Shown here one piece after another: positions 10,128 through 22,099 of a DNA stretch of 64,000 nt; positions within the stretch are counted from its first letter, which is position 1; each line of letters starts with the position of its first letter. The DNA is taken from positions 66,002,779-66,066,778 of the forward strand of contig NC_090319.1 in assembly GCF_040869045.1 (NCBI RefSeq), given 5' to 3'. The stretch comes from Eurosta solidaginis (Eukaryota > Arthropoda > Insecta > Diptera > Tephritidae). The notes under the pieces were generated by a model. That model did not search any database. It was not told the DNA's origin and saw only the letters and a program-made list of their open reading frames with translations. The translations under genes were made by a program, and so were the position numbers.

Positions 10128-13106
10128 AAGTAAGGAAGGCTAAGTTCGGGTGTAACCGAACATAACATACTCAGTTGAGAGCTGTGGAGACAAAGTAAGG
10201 GAAAATCACCATATTGTTCTATAGATGGACACCTTTTCGAGATATCACCATAAAGGTGGACCAGGGGTGACTCTAGAATTTGTTTGTACGATATGGGTAT
10301 CAAATGAAAGGTGTTAATGAGTATTTTAAAACGGAGTGGGCCTTAGTTCTATATGTGGACGCCTTTTCGAGATATCGCCATAAACGTGGACCAGGGGTGA
10401 CTCTAGAATTTGTTGGTACTATATGGGTATCAAATGAAAGGTGTTAATGAGTACTTTAAAAGGGCGTGGGCCTTAGTTCTGTAGGTGGACGCCTTTTTGA
10501 GATATCGCCCTAAAGGTGGACCAGGGGTGACTCTAGAATTTGTTTGTACGATATGGGTATCAAATGAAAGGTGTTAATGATTATTTTAAAAGGGCGTGGG
10601 CCTTAGTTCTATAGGTGGACGCCTTTTCGAAATATCGCCATAAAGGTGGGCCAGGGGTGACTCTAGAATTTGTTTGTACGATATGGGTATCAAATGAAAG
10701 GTGTTAATGAGTATTTTAAAAGGGCGTGGGCCTTAGTTCTATAGGTGGACGCCTTTTCGAAATATCGCCATAAAGGTGGACCAGGGGTGACTCTAGAATT
10801 TGTTTGTACGATAGGGGTATCAAATGAAAGGTGTTAATGAGTATTTTAAAACGGAGTGGGCCTTAGTTCTATACGTGGACGCCTTTTCGAGATATCGCCA
10901 TAAACGTGGACCAGGGGTGACTCTAGAATTTGTTGGTACTATATGGGTATCAAATGAAAGGTGTTAATGAGTATTTTAAAAGGGCGTGGGCCTTAGTTCT
11001 ATAGGTGGACGCCTTTTCGAAATATCGCCATAAAGGTGGACCAGGGGTGACTCTAGAATTTGTTTGTACGATATGGGTACCAAATGAAAGGTGTTAATGA
11101 TTATTTTAAAAGGACGTAGGCCTTAGTTCTATAGGTGGACGCCTTTTCGAAATATCGCCATAAAGGTGGACCAGGGGTGACTCTAGAATTTGTTTGCACG
11201 ATATGGGTATCAAATGAAAGGTGTTAATGAGTATTTTAAAACGGAGTGGGCCTTAGTTCTATATGTGGACGCCTTTTCGAGATATCGCCATAAACGTGGA
11301 CCAGGGGTGACTCTAGAATTTGTTGGTACTATATGGGTATCAAATGAAAGGTGTTAATGAGTATTTTAAAAGGGCGTGGGCCTTAGTTCTATAGGTGGAC
11401 GCCTTTTCGAAATATCGCCATAAAGGTGGACCAGGGGTGACTCTAGAATTTGTTTGTACGATATGGGTATCAAATGAAAGGTGTTAATGATTATTTTAAA
11501 AGGGCGTGGGCCTTAGTTCTATAGGTGGACGCCTTTTCGAAATATCGCCATAAAGGTGGACCAGGGGTGCCTCTAGAATTTGTTTGTACGATATGGGTAT
11601 CAAATGAAAGGTGTTAATGAGTATTTTAAAAGGGCGTGAGCCGTAGTTCTATAGGTGGACGCCTTTTCGAAATATCGCCATAAAGGTGGACCAGGGGTGA
11701 CTCTAGAATTTGTTTGTACGATATGGGTATCTAATGAAAGGTGTTAATGAGTATTTTAAAAGGGCGTGGGCCTTAGTTCTATAGGTGGACGCCTTTTGGA
11801 AATATCGCCATAAAGGTGGACCAGTTGTGACTCTAGAATTTGTTTGTACGATATGGGTATCAAATTAAAGGTATTAATGAGGGTTTTAAAAGGGAGTGGC
11901 CCTAGTTGTATATGTGAAGCCGTTTTCGAGATATCGACCAAAATGTGTGTATTTTGCGTCAATAGACCAACACAATTACCATGTTTCATCCCTTTTTTCG
12001 TATTTGGTATATAATTATGGCATTTTTTTCATTTTTCGTAATTTTCGATATCGAAAAAGTGGGCGTGGTCATAGTCGGATTTCGACCATTTTTTACACCA
12101 ATATAAAGTGAGTTCAGATAAGTACGTGAACTGAGTTTAGTAAAGATATATCGATTTTTGCTCAAGTTATCGTGTTAACGGCCGAGCGGAAGGACAGACG
12201 GTAGACTGTGTATAAAAACTGGGCCTGGCTTCAACCGATTTCGCCCTTTTTCACAGAAAACAGTTATCGTCCTAGAATATAAGCCTCTACCAAATTTCAC
12301 AACGATTGGTAAATTTTTGTTCGACTTATGGCATTAAAAGTATCCTAGACAAATTAAATGAAAAAGGGCGGAGCCACGCCCATTTTGAAATTTTCTTTTA
12401 TTTTTGTATTTTGTTGCACCATATCATTACTGGAGTTGAATGTTGACATAATTTACTGATATACTGTAAATATATTAACTTTTCTTTTAAAATTTGAATT
12501 AAAAAAATTTTTTTTTTTAAAAAGTGGGCGTGGTCGTTCTCCGATTTTGCTAATTTTTACTGAGTAGACACATAGTAAGAAGAGTAACTTTCCTGCCAAA
12601 TTTCATCATGATATCTTCAACGACTGCCAAATTACAGCTTGCAAAACTTCTAAATTTCCTTCTTTTAAAAGTGGGCGGTGCCACGCCCATTGTCCAACAT
12701 TTTACTAGTTTTCTATTCTGCGTCATAAGTTCAACTCACCTACCAAGTTTCATCGCTTAATCCATATTTGGTAATGAATTATCGCACTTTTTCAATTTTT
12801 CGAAATTTTCGATATGGAAAAAGTGGGCGTGGTTATTGTCCGATATCGTTCATTTTAAATGGCGATCTGAGATGAGCGCCCAGGAACCTACATATCAAAG
12901 TTCATCAAGATACCTCAAAATTTACTCAAGTTATTGTGTTAACGGACAGACGGACGGACGGACATGGCTCAATCGAATTTTTTTTCGATACTGATGATTT
13001 TGATATATGGAAGTCTATATCTATCTCGATTCCTTTATACCTGTACAACCAACCGTTATCCAATCAAAGTTAATATACTCTGTGAGCTCTGCTCAACTGA
13101 GTATAA
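10128..13106 (+). mobile_element. DINE-1/mini-me-like (Helentron-derived) non-autonomous element with internal 130-bp array
   Basis: The left end is ACAAGTAAGGAAGG, then a hairpin (GTTCGGGTGTAACCGAAC, 10144-10161), then ATACTCAGTTGAG (10167-10179). The inverse CTCAACTGAGTAT occurs at 13092-13104 as a subterminal inverted repeat. Internal landmarks are CCACGCCCATTTT blocks and a GGACGGACGGAC tract near 12950. The paralogous site at about 60770 is empty (ATAATAAAAAAGGGAC), which fixes both ends and shows insertion into an A/T run without an evident target duplication. No ORF is coding. Helentron-type ends (asymmetric subterminal repeats plus one terminal hairpin) and the (GTCY)n tract fit the DINE-1/mini-me group; that assignment is inferred. 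Confidence 0.7.
10200..11945. repeat. 130-bp tandem array with higher-order structure, about 13 monomers
   Basis: CCAGGGGTGA recurs at 10261, 10391, 10521 and so on every 130 bases to 11691, and in altered form at 11821. Diagnostic variants divide monomers into types: A has ACGGAGTGGG, B has TTGGTACT, C has TTATTTTAAA, D has none of these. The order is ABCD ABC ABCD D, then a diverged edge unit. Confidence 0.95.
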
Positions 13107-13362
13107 AAAGGGACTCATCTCTACCATTATTATCGTTCCCTCCCCATACGCTGTGATGCGCATTCGCATTCACACCTATGACAAGCCACCCTTCTTGATC
13201 CACCAGCCTTTTGTACTCTCCTGCTTGGGCTTCCACGTTATAGGCCATGTAGCAGGATGTTTGGATAAGGGACGGTTCTTTTTCCCCCTCTATTGCTACC
13301 GTTGCCAGGTCTGCAATGCTGAAGTTAGATAGAATACACGAGCATAGGTGTTTTCTAACCAT
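13093..13362 (-). pseudogene. LINE endonuclease fragment (R1-like), copy 1
   Basis: The minus-strand frame contains VIGVNANAHHSVWGG..NNGRDESLF, matching the apurinic-type endonuclease motif (ANAHHxxWG) of R1-clade non-LTR elements. The flanks are shifted. The first 14 bases overlap the end of the adjacent DINE-1-like element. The paralogue at 60757-61038 keeps slightly more. Confidence 0.7.
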
Positions 13363-13499
13363 GACTGCATCTCTTACCCTGCTGTTCGTCTTTGTATAAT
13401 AAACGCTGAATCCGCGAGCGCTGAATCCAGAAACATTTCCTCCAGATCAGACCCATGGCTCCTGTATCAGCGCCACATCAAACAAACCCTCCTAAAGTG

Positions 13500-14110
13500 T
13501 CAGGAGGAGCTTGCTCGACGCCACTTTACTGTGTTGGATATTTATCTGTCAGACTCGCAACACCATTGAGCTGTTTGCCTCTCTCCAAATTCTCCGCCAC
13601 TGCACTCAAGCAATACTTTTTTTCGTTGTGTCCGGGGTTTGTTTCCCTCCTCTGATATAAGCGTCTCTGCTACACTCGCAGCTTTATTAGGGTTTTTGCC
13701 CAATTCCAACACCTCTGCCTTTCGGTTGACACCTGTCCATTGGAGTTGTTTCAATCTAGCAGTGCCATAGTTAAGGACTGTTTCGCAGCTTTGTTCATCT
13801 TCTTCTTGGTGAAAACCGGAGACTCATCATTAGCTTCTTTGAGTATCACCGAATAAGCTGGAGTCTGGTCATTACCTCCCTTAAGCTTATTACCATTTAC
13901 GTTTTTTTTTCTTATTTCCTCTTCCCGTACTACAGCTTTTAGAATGGGTTTATAGAACATCCCTCTTCTCTCCGCCTTGCAGAATTTGAGGTCTGGTTCC
14001 TGTCATTCCGGCTTGCTTCCTGGTTCTGGGACGGGGCGTTTTCCCTACGCCTCCTAACTCTTAAAAGCACTCTTGTCAGGTTTAGCTGATCGTTGCCTAT
14101 TTACTCTCGG
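13500..14110 (-). pseudogene. LINE ORF1-like upstream region, degraded
   Basis: Short basic, lysine- and asparagine-rich minus-strand frames (13542-13960) precede the endonuclease and match frames at 61450-61780. They are plausibly the ORF1 (gag-like) region of the same LINE. No zinc knuckle is visible, so the assignment rests on position. Confidence 0.4.
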
Positions 14111-14218
14111 GCACTGTCTCTTTGGCCCATGCCAACCGATCACTCTCGTTGTTGGTTGGCCTAGCGACGCAATCGCTTTTTACTTCTCATCCTTACTTTA
14201 AAAGTTTTTGAGCTCATA
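14111..14218. other. Shared B-segment sequence between LINE remnant and junction block
   Basis: Collinear with about 61785-61889. No feature seen. Confidence 0.4.
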
Positions 14219-14535
14219 TTGGTCGTACGACCACCTGTCCAGCAAGGCGGGCTCAGCGATCTAATGTTAAGAGTGGGAATAAAAAACGTCCGCTACAACA
14301 ACGCCCCTTGCTGTGGTACGTCCATTATTACATCCCGCAGCGATCCGGTATGGGGAAGGGTCCGCTCCGAAAATATTCCCTGGCTGCAATTCATCCAATA
14401 GGGACTGTGCGTAGCAGCCTTGATTAGGACGTTGGAAAGATGTCAATTTTACCTTGTTTAATATTATAAAAAGCGATAAGTATTTCAATGAGTTTTAGTA
14501 AGTATGTATTTATTTTTTTGTCAACTCAGAATTGG
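14219..14535 (+). repeat. Junction block J, copy 1 (truncated by palindrome arm)
   Basis: Same sequence as 61890-62215 (plus) and, inverted, 22790-23130. Landmarks are CGTACGACCACCTGTCC and TTTCAATGAGTTTTAGTAAG. It stops at TCAACTCAGAATTGG, where the other copies continue TGAAATAGAAATAAA. The palindrome arm starts here. Confidence 0.8.
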
Positions 14536-14995
14536 AATTAGAACATATTAAAAATATACATAAAGTGATTAGTACAGCCTTAAAATATATCTAATTTACC
14601 TTTCAAATAGTTGCCAACGTCCCCCAAGTCGATTTCCTTAAGTAGCCTTGTCAATTTTTGGTCATCTTCACTTATTACGCTTTCCTCAGCGACCAAATTT
14701 TGGGTATCAATTTACAGTACTTCACTTATGTATACAATGTTATCAATATATTGTATTTCTTCCATTTTGATATTCAAATATTAAATAATTAAAATATTTT
14801 ACTCCGTATGGTTTGCTGGCGTGTTATTGAATGAAAATTGCACAGAATGCCCCGTTAGCCAAAACATAGTAAGCTTAAGCATGGCAATGTTAAATCAAGC
14901 ACGTTCTACTTGATCTAAGATTGCGCACCTGGAAATCAAAATAGCTCAACCTTAATTTAAGATGACTACAACTTTGAATTAAAAACTGAACAAAT

Positions 14996-15290
14996 CTGCG
15001 GTGAGGATACTTAGGGGTGTCATCACAGGTCATTGTGCTATCGCACCAATGCTCCGACGGTGGCGAATACCAACAAGCTCCCTCTGCAGAAGCTGTCAGG
15101 ATGAGGAGGAAGAGGAGTCGATCTACCACTTTCTCTGCCGATGCCCGTGGCTTCAAAAAAGAAGGCTCAGATTTCTGGGCGCTCGCTTCTTCGACAGCCT
15201 GGCAGAGGTTGGGAAGGTGGACTTCTCGCTTCTTCTTGGGTTCATCAGGGAAAGGAAGTGGTTCGTTGAGGACCGCTAGGAGATAATGGG
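14996..15290 (+). pseudogene. LINE C-terminal fragment, left arm
   Basis: The frame reads RILRGVITGHCAIAPMLRRW, then CRSCQDEEEEESIYHFLCRCP, then an RRLRFLGARF segment. This is the C-terminal region after RNase H with the CxxC...H...C cluster seen in R1/I-type non-LTR elements. Everything upstream is missing (5' truncation). The sequence continues through a 3' UTR to about 15400, ending in TTAACCTAACCTAACC. A near-identical mirror copy lies in the right arm. Confidence 0.7.
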
Positions 15291-15532
15291 GCTAAACGAA
15301 CTTGGCGCCACCCTGTACTTACTGAGGGCACTCACAATGGACAAAAAATGTCTCCAAGTGGAAGTGTGGGTATCGCCCACGCACGCCGTCTTAACCTAAC
15401 CTAACCTTGAATTAAAAATGCATTTTTAAATCAAAATTGCTAATTTTAATTGAAGGTTCTTCATAGTTAAAACAACATTGTTTTAGTTAAAATTGAGCAT
15501 TGTAGGATTAAGTATGATCGTACTTAATTATA

Positions 15533-16466
15533 CCCAGCTGTACTTGTACACAGGGTATTATAACTTTGATTGGATAACGGTTGGTTGTACAGGTATAAAG
15601 GAATCGAGATAGATATAGACTTCCATATATCAAAATCTCAGTATCGAAAAGAAAATTTGATTGAGCCGTCCGTCCGTCTGTCCGTTAACACGATAACTTG
15701 AGTAAATATTGAGATATCTTCACCAAATTTGGTACACGAGCTTATTAGGGCCCAGAAGAGAAGAAGGTATTGAAAAAGAGCGAAATCGGATGATAACCAC
15801 GCCCACTTTTTATATATATAATATTTTGGAAAACACAAAAAACCTGATTATTTAATAAATAATAAACCTAGAATGTTGAAATTTGACGTTGGACTGATAT
15901 TGCGACTCTTGATAAAAATTAAAAAAAAAAAAAAAAATTTTTAAACGGGCGTGATACCGCCAACTTGTGATAAAATCAATTTTACAAATATTATTAAGCA
16001 TACATCAAAAATCGTTAAACCTATCGTAACAAAATTCGGCAAAGAGGTTGCCTTTACTATAAGGAATGATTTGAAGAAAAGTTAACGAAATCGGTTAAGG
16101 ACCGCGCCCACTTTTATATAAAAGATTTTTAAAAGGGTCGTAGACGAATAAAATAAGATATATCTTAGCGAAAAGAAGCTTTGTATCAATAGAATTTTAC
16201 CTTTTAAATTGAATTATAACATTAAATTGGAAAATACTAAAATTTTGAAAATGGGCGTGGCACCGCCCCTTTTATGACTAAGCAATTTTCTATGTTTCGG
16301 GAGCCATAGCTCGAAGAAAAGGTAGTTCATAATAGAACCATATGTATATGTATTATTGCGCAGCCTTGTAACACTATTAAGCACACAAAACAAACAACAG
16401 CATTTCAAGTGTACAGCTGGGTATGTAATGTTCGGTTTCACCAGAACTTAAACTTCCTTACTTGTT
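15533..16466 (+). mobile_element. DINE-1-like element, left arm
   Basis: Begins TT|ATACCCAGCTGTAC. The inverse GTACAGCTGGGTAT sits near 16417, followed by a hairpin region (GTTCGGTTTCACCAGAAC) and the CTTCCTTACTTGTT end. A (GTCY)n tract lies near 15665. About 930 bases, no coding. The next element starts directly at its 3' end. Confidence 0.65.
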
Positions 16467-19400
16467 ATACCTTTCATGAAAATGAAATGGTATATTAATT
16501 TCGTCACAAAACACAAAATTGTAAGTCCTGAAAGGAAAATAGATAGACCCACCATTAAGTATACCGAAATAATCAGGTTGAAGAGCTGAGTTGATTTAGC
16601 CATGTCCGTCTGTCTGTTTGTATGCAAACTAGCCCCTCAATTTTTGAGATATATTGATAAAATTTGGGGAGCGGGTGTATTTGGGTGTCCGATTAGACAT
16701 TTGTCGGAACCGGCCGGATCGGACCACTATAGCATATATCCTCCATACAACCGATTTTTCAGAAAAAGAGGATTTTTGTAATATCTCACTCAATTTAACA
16801 GATTGAAGCTTCAAACTTCACCATATAATTTCGTATATTGCACATATTGTTGCCTGAAAAAATGATGAGATCGGTCGTATATATAGTATATATCCCCCAC
16901 AACCGATTGTTCAGATAAGAAACTTTTCGTAATTGCTGCCCTATTTTAAGAGCTAGAAGCTTCAAATTTCACCGAATGCTTACGTATATGGCATATATTA
17001 TTGTCTGAAAAAATCATAGAGATCGGTTGTATATATAGTATATATCTCATACAACCGATTGTTCAGGTAAGAAACTTTGCGCAATTTCTACCCCATTTTA
17101 ACAGCTATAAGCTTCAAATATCACCAAATGCTTACGTATATAGCATATATTTTTGTCTGAAAAAATCATAGAGATCGGTGGCATATATATTATATACTTC
17201 ATATAAACTCTAATTTTTGCCCCTTTTTTACGGATAGAAGCTTCAAAATTCATCAAATTTCATCAAATAGTTACGTTTACGTCATATATTTTTGAAATAC
17301 GTGTTTCGTAGTCATAGTTTTTACATTCAGACCACAAAAAACCTGAAGCTTTGCATCCTCACACAAAGTACCTACCTATTTTTATACCTTTCATGAAAAT
17401 GAAATGGTATATTAATTTCGTCACAAAACCCAAAATTGTAAGTCCTTAAAGGAAAATAGATAGACCCACCATTAAGTATACCGAAATAATCAGGTTGAAG
17501 AGCTGAGTTGATTTAGCCATGTCCGTCTGTCCGTCTGTCCGTCTGTCTGTTTGTATGCAAACTATTCCCTCAATTTTTGAGATACCTTGATACAATTTGG
17601 TGAGCGGGTGTATTTGGGTGTCCGATTAGACATTTGTCGGAACCGGCCGGATCGGACCACTATAGCATATATCCTCCATACAACCGATTTTTCAGAAAAA
17701 GAGGATTTTTGTAATATCTTACTCAATTTAACAGATTGAAGCTTCAAACTTCACCATATAATTTCGTATATTGCACATATTGTTGCCTGAAAAAATTGAT
17801 GAGATCGGTCGTATTTATAGTATATATCCCCCACAACCGATTGTTCAGATAAGAAACTTTTCGTAATTGCTGCCCTATTTTAAGAGCTAGAGGCTTCAAA
17901 TTTCAACGAATGCTTACGTATATAGCATACATTTTTGTCTGAAAAAATCATACAGATCGGTGGTATATATAGTATATATATATAGTGTATATACATATTT
18001 TCGCAATTTTAGCCCCATTTTAACAGCTAGAAGCTTCAATCTTCACCGAATGCTTACGTATATGGCATATATTGTTGTCTGAAAAAATCATAGAGATCGG
18101 TTGTATATATAGTATATATCTCATACAATCGATTGTTCAGATAAGAAACTTTTCGTAATTGCTGCCATATTTTAAGAGCTAGAGGCTTCAAATTTCAACG
18201 AATGCTTACGTATATAGCATACATTGTTGTCTGAAAAAATCATACAGATCGGTGGTATATATAGTATATATATATAGTATATATACATATTTTCGCAATT
18301 TTAGCCCCATTTTAACAGCTAGAAGCTTCAAATTTCACCGAATGCTTACGTGTATAGTATATATTGTTGTCTGAAAAAATCATAGAGATCGGTTGTATAT
18401 ATAGCATATATCTCATACGTCCGATTGTTCAGATAAGAAACTTTGCGCAATTTCTACCCCATTTTAACAGCTATTAGCTTCAAATATCACCAAATGCTTA
18501 CGTGTATAGTATATATTGTTGTGTCAAAAAATTATAGAGATCGGTTATATATATAATATATATATGATGGTATATACAGTATATATATATAGTATATATA
18601 TATAGTATATATATATATTTTTTTGCGATTTCGGCCCCATTTTAACAGCTAGAAGCTTCAAATTTCACTAAATGCTTACGTGTATAGCATATATTGATGT
18701 CTGAAAAAATCATTGAGATCGGTGGTATATATAGTATATATCTCATACAACCGATTGTTCAGATAAGAAGCTTTGCGCAATTTTTTCCCCATTTTAACAG
18801 CTAGAAGCTTCAAATTTCACCAAATGCTTACGTGTATAGTATATATTGTTGTCTGAAAAAATCATAGAGATCGGTTGTATATATAGTATATATCTCATAC
18901 ATCCGATTGTTCAGATAAGAAACTTTGCGCAATTTCTACCCCATTTTAACAGCTAGAAGCTTCAAATATCACCAAATGCTTACGTGTATAGTATATATTG
19001 TTGTGTCAAAAAATTATAGAGATCGGTTATATATATAATATATATATGATGGTATATACAGTATATATATATAGTATATATATATAGTATATATATATAT
19101 TTTTTTGCGATTTCGGCCCCATTTTAACAGCTAGAAGCTTCAAATTTCACTAAATGCTTACGTGTATAGCATATATTGTTGTCTGAAAAAATCATTGAGA
19201 TCGGTGGTATATATAGTATATATCTCATACAACCGATTGTTCAGATAAGAAACTTTGCGCAATTTCTGCCTCTTTTTAACAGCTACAAGCTTCAAATTTC
19301 ACCAAATGTTTACGTATATAGCATATATTTTTGTCTGAAAAAATCATAGAGATCGGTGGCATATATATTATATACTTCATATAAACTCTCATTTTTGCCC

Positions 19401-19736
19401 CTTTTTTACGGATAGAAGCTTCAAAATTCATAAAATTGCATCAAATAGTTACGTTTACGTCATATATTGTTGAAATACGTGATTCGTAGTCATAGTTTTT
19501 ACACGCAGACCACAAAAAACCTGAAACTTTGCATCCTCACACAGAGTAACTACCTATTTTTTATTTTATATTTATCTTAAAAATCGTTTGGGTATGTAGA
19601 TCTGTTCACTATATATTTCTTATCTTATACATCCGATTATTCGGAGATTACGAATGGGATAAGATTATTGTTATGCCCCATTCATGAAAGGTATGAAGTC
19701 TTCGGCACAGCCGAAGACAGTCCCGTCCTTACTTGT
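16467..19736 (+). mobile_element. Second DINE-1-like family, partial dimer with about 150-bp internal arrays, left arm
   Basis: Starts ATACCTTTCATGAAAATG at 16467 and again at 17386. The first unit lacks a 3' end. The second ends with TTCATGAAAGGTAT, a perfect hairpin at 19698-19718 (GTCTTCGGC stem of 9, loop ACA) and CCTTACTTG. Inside are tandem units (about 140-150 bases) keyed by AGCTTCAAATTTCAC and AGAGATCGGT with TA-rich runs. A 480-base block at 18541 is repeated at 19021. Short frames of about 61 codons here are incidental. Confidence 0.65.
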
Positions 19737-19739
19737 TTT

Positions 19740-21209
19740 ACAATGCGTTTGTTCTCTGAGTGTAGCAGTTTAGAAACAGATAAAACTAATTAGTGTACCT
19801 TTTGTACTTTTCTGTGTTTATTCATTAAAAATACAAACATTATATCACATGGCCTTTCTCATTTCAATAGCACAATTAAATTGGGCAAATATCTAAACAA
19901 TTCACAAAGAAATGTTCTTTATCAAAACAGCCAAATATTTGCTTTTTTCCCATTTCCTGAATCTAGAAGTTTCTACTTATATTTTATTGACACAATCCAT
20001 TAATGTATAAATAGCGCCCACAAAACCGTCTAGATTTTTGACTCCATTATGCACTCAATAAAACAATAATGAGATAATTAAGAATTTGTATTTTGTATGG
20101 AACATTGGTTTTATTAAGGGCTTTAATATAGAAAACGTAGCTAGTTATTTCATTAACCCTCTGTGTGAAATTGTTATAGAAATCTCTAAATTTTACGAGT
20201 ACGGGAAGGATGAACAGACGTCTAAGTCCACAACCAATTAGCGTCTCATTAACACTTTACACAGGACCTTGATTATGTCAGCCAACTTAACTTCGGGCAA
20301 TGTTGCTGCCAAAACTTGGTCCACTTCTCCCAACTCTGGTTTTGTGGGGGTATAAAATAGACAAATTAACAGTTTGGAAGCAGATAAAACGAATTAGGTA
20401 TCTTTTGTACTTTTCTGTGTTTATTCATTAAAAATACAAACATTATATCACATGGCCTTTCTCATTTCAATAGCACAATTAAATTGGGCAAATATCTAAA
20501 CAATTCACGAGAAAATGTTCTTTAGCAAAACAGCCAAATATTTGCTTTGCTCCCATTTCCTGAATCTAGAAGTTTCTACTTATATTTTATTGACACAATC
20601 CACTAATGTATAAATAGCGCCCACAAAACCGTCTAGATTTTTGACTCCATTATGCACTCAATAAAACAATAATGAGATAATTAAGAATTTGTATTTTGTA
20701 TGGAACATTGGTTTTATTAAGGGCTTTAATATAGAAAACGTAGCTAGTTATTTCATTAACCCTCTGTGTGAAATTGTTATAGAAATCTCTAAATTTTACG
20801 AATATGGGAAGGATGAACAGACGTCTAAGTCCACAACCAATTACCGTCTCATTAACACTTTACACAGGACTTTGTTTATGTCGACCCACTTAACTTCGAG
20901 CAATGTTGTTGCTCGAAACTTGATCCACTGCTTCCAACTCTGGTTTTGTGTGGGTATAAAATAGACAAATTACCAGCTTGGAAACAGATAAAACTAATTA
21001 GTGCACCTTTTGTACTTTTCTGTGTTTATTCATTAAAAATACAAACATATCACATGGCCTTTCTTAATTCAATAGCAAAATTAAACTGTGCAAATATATA
21101 AACATATAACAATGAAATTTTGTTTTGAAAACAGCCAAATATTTGATTTGTGCCCATTTCCTGAATCTAGAAGTTTCTACTTATTTGTTATTCACACAAT
21201 CCACTGATG
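19740..21209 (+). repeat. Tandem about 600-bp promoter-bearing units upstream of the protease homologue, left arm
   Basis: TATAAATAGCGCCCACAAAAC occurs at 20005, 20609 and 21210 (spacing about 604 and 601). Each is preceded by the same about 200 bases (AAAACAGCCAAATATTTG, GAATCTAGAAGTTTCTACTT). The first two units run on for about 350 bases without an ATG-initiated gene, and the third feeds directly into the protease-homologue start. A further GTATAAAATAG follows at about 20350 and 20955. Confidence 0.85.
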
Positions 21210-21217
21210 TATAAATA
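21210..21217 (+). promoter_or_regulatory. TATA box of protease homologue, left arm
   Basis: TATAAATA lies 74 bases before the ATG. A start site about 30 bases downstream (near 21240, TTTACTCAAT) would leave a 5' UTR of about 45 bases. The same arrangement is kept in all three gene copies. Confidence 0.75.
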
Positions 21218-21283
21218 GCGCCCACAAAACTTATCTTGATTTACTCAATATTTAACAAGCATCTCAAAAAGTTATAGTTTAAA

Positions 21284-22099
21284 ATGAGTTTAAGAAATTA
21301 TTTGGTCCTGTTGGTCGCGCTTAACTTCCCTTTCACCCACACGAATCCGGAATTTCGCGTGGGGGGTAGCAGTTCTAGCAGTCCTGTGGTTACAGAGGAT
21401 GAATTATATGTGGTGGCAATATATTGTCACGACATGTATATATGCGCTGGATCATTGATCACCTTGGAAAGCGTGGCTACAGATGTAAATTGCATGTTCG
21501 CAGTAGAAGCGTCAATGGTCATAGTTAAAGCTGGTGCCGGGCAAGAGCACGTTCGCCAAGGGAAATCTTTTATGATAAATGAAATCGACGGATACGACGG
21601 AACGGATATGGAATTAGGTATAATTCAAGTGGAATCTCCCTTTAATCGAGATACGGTTCGAACAATAGGACCTTGCAAAACTGCATTACAACGGGGCATG
21701 CAAATGGAAGTTAAGGCATGGTCTTCAAAAAATGCTCATCTTATCCGCTCTACTGTCGACATTATAGCAGAACAGGACCATTGTCGAGCTGAATTCGATT
21801 GGCAAATGCGTGTATTTCGCTGCAACACAATTTGTGGACAAGGTGCAAAGGGAATAGAACGTGGAGCACCGGGCGTTGTGGACGGAACTCTTTGTGCTGT
21901 GGCATCTCATATACGTACTTCAATTTTATATACAGATATATCTAAGGGAAAATATCCTCATATATATATAGAAAGAAATAGGGGGCCGCCATCAAGAGGG
22001 CTAATAAATGATGTCATAAATGTAGGAACGGATAGCACTGAGCATAGAGACACTGTGCATTTAGATAAAAAAGCAACACGCTCAGGAAAAAACTATTAA
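21284..22099 (+). CDS. Secreted serine protease homologue (catalytically dead), left-arm copy
   Basis: 271 residues, one exon. It begins with a hydrophobic signal peptide (about residues 1-20, cut near THT|N), then RVGG at 25-28, which corresponds to the trypsin R|IVGG activation site. The chymotrypsin fold is recognisable from CAGSLITL (54-61), the cysteine after the lost histidine (C70), DMELGIIQV (108-116), ICGQGAKG and GTLC (203-ish). The catalytic His position is Asn (DVNC, 67-70) and the catalytic Ser position is Pro (GAPGVV, 194-199); only Asp108 remains. It should bind rather than cleave, as other SPHs do (inference). AATAAA signals lie near 22225. The start has a TATA box 74 bases upstream. 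The protein is identical to the right-arm copy. The C-terminal 24 residues are absent from the third copy. Confidence 0.88.
   Translation: MSLRNYLVLLVALNFPFTHTNPEFRVGGSSSSSPVVTEDELYVVAIYCHDMYICAGSLITLESVATDVNCMFAVEASMVIVKAGAGQEHVRQGKSFMINEIDGYDGTDMELGIIQVESPFNRDTVRTIGPCKTALQRGMQMEVKAWSSKNAHLIRSTVDIIAEQDHCRAEFDWQMRVFRCNTICGQGAKGIERGAPGVVDGTLCAVASHIRTSILYTDISKGKYPHIYIERNRGPPSRGLINDVINVGTDSTEHRDTVHLDKKATRSGKNY

Larger units (their letters stand above)
7165..14535. repeat. Segmental duplication B, copy 1
   Basis: Collinear with 51020-62290 over 7181-7250, 7425-10127 and 13107-14535. The intervening differences are insertions in one copy or the other: a DINE-1-like element here, and two piggyBac elements and another DINE-1-like element in copy 2. 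It ends abruptly where the palindrome arm begins. Confidence 0.8.

Noticed and set aside
10200..11945. CRISPR-like regular spacing
   Set aside because: The whole 130-bp unit repeats; there are no unique spacers and the context is eukaryotic.
16629..17747. 61-codon frames near both starts of the second DINE-1-like family
   Set aside because: Same short frame in four repeat copies, no motif, overlaps the non-coding start of the element.
20240..20360. Antisense frame with plausible composition (LGEVDQVLAATLPEVKLADI)
   Set aside because: Only about 40 codons, no start, and frameshifted in the sister unit; kept as part of the repeat.
20689..20964. 91-codon frame in the second promoter unit
   Set aside because: No ATG near its start (begins TTG) and the equivalent frame in the first unit has a stop after about 46 codons. 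No motif recognised.
21725..21910. 61-codon frame antisense to the protease homologue
   Set aside because: Shadow of the real gene, mirrored in the other arm.
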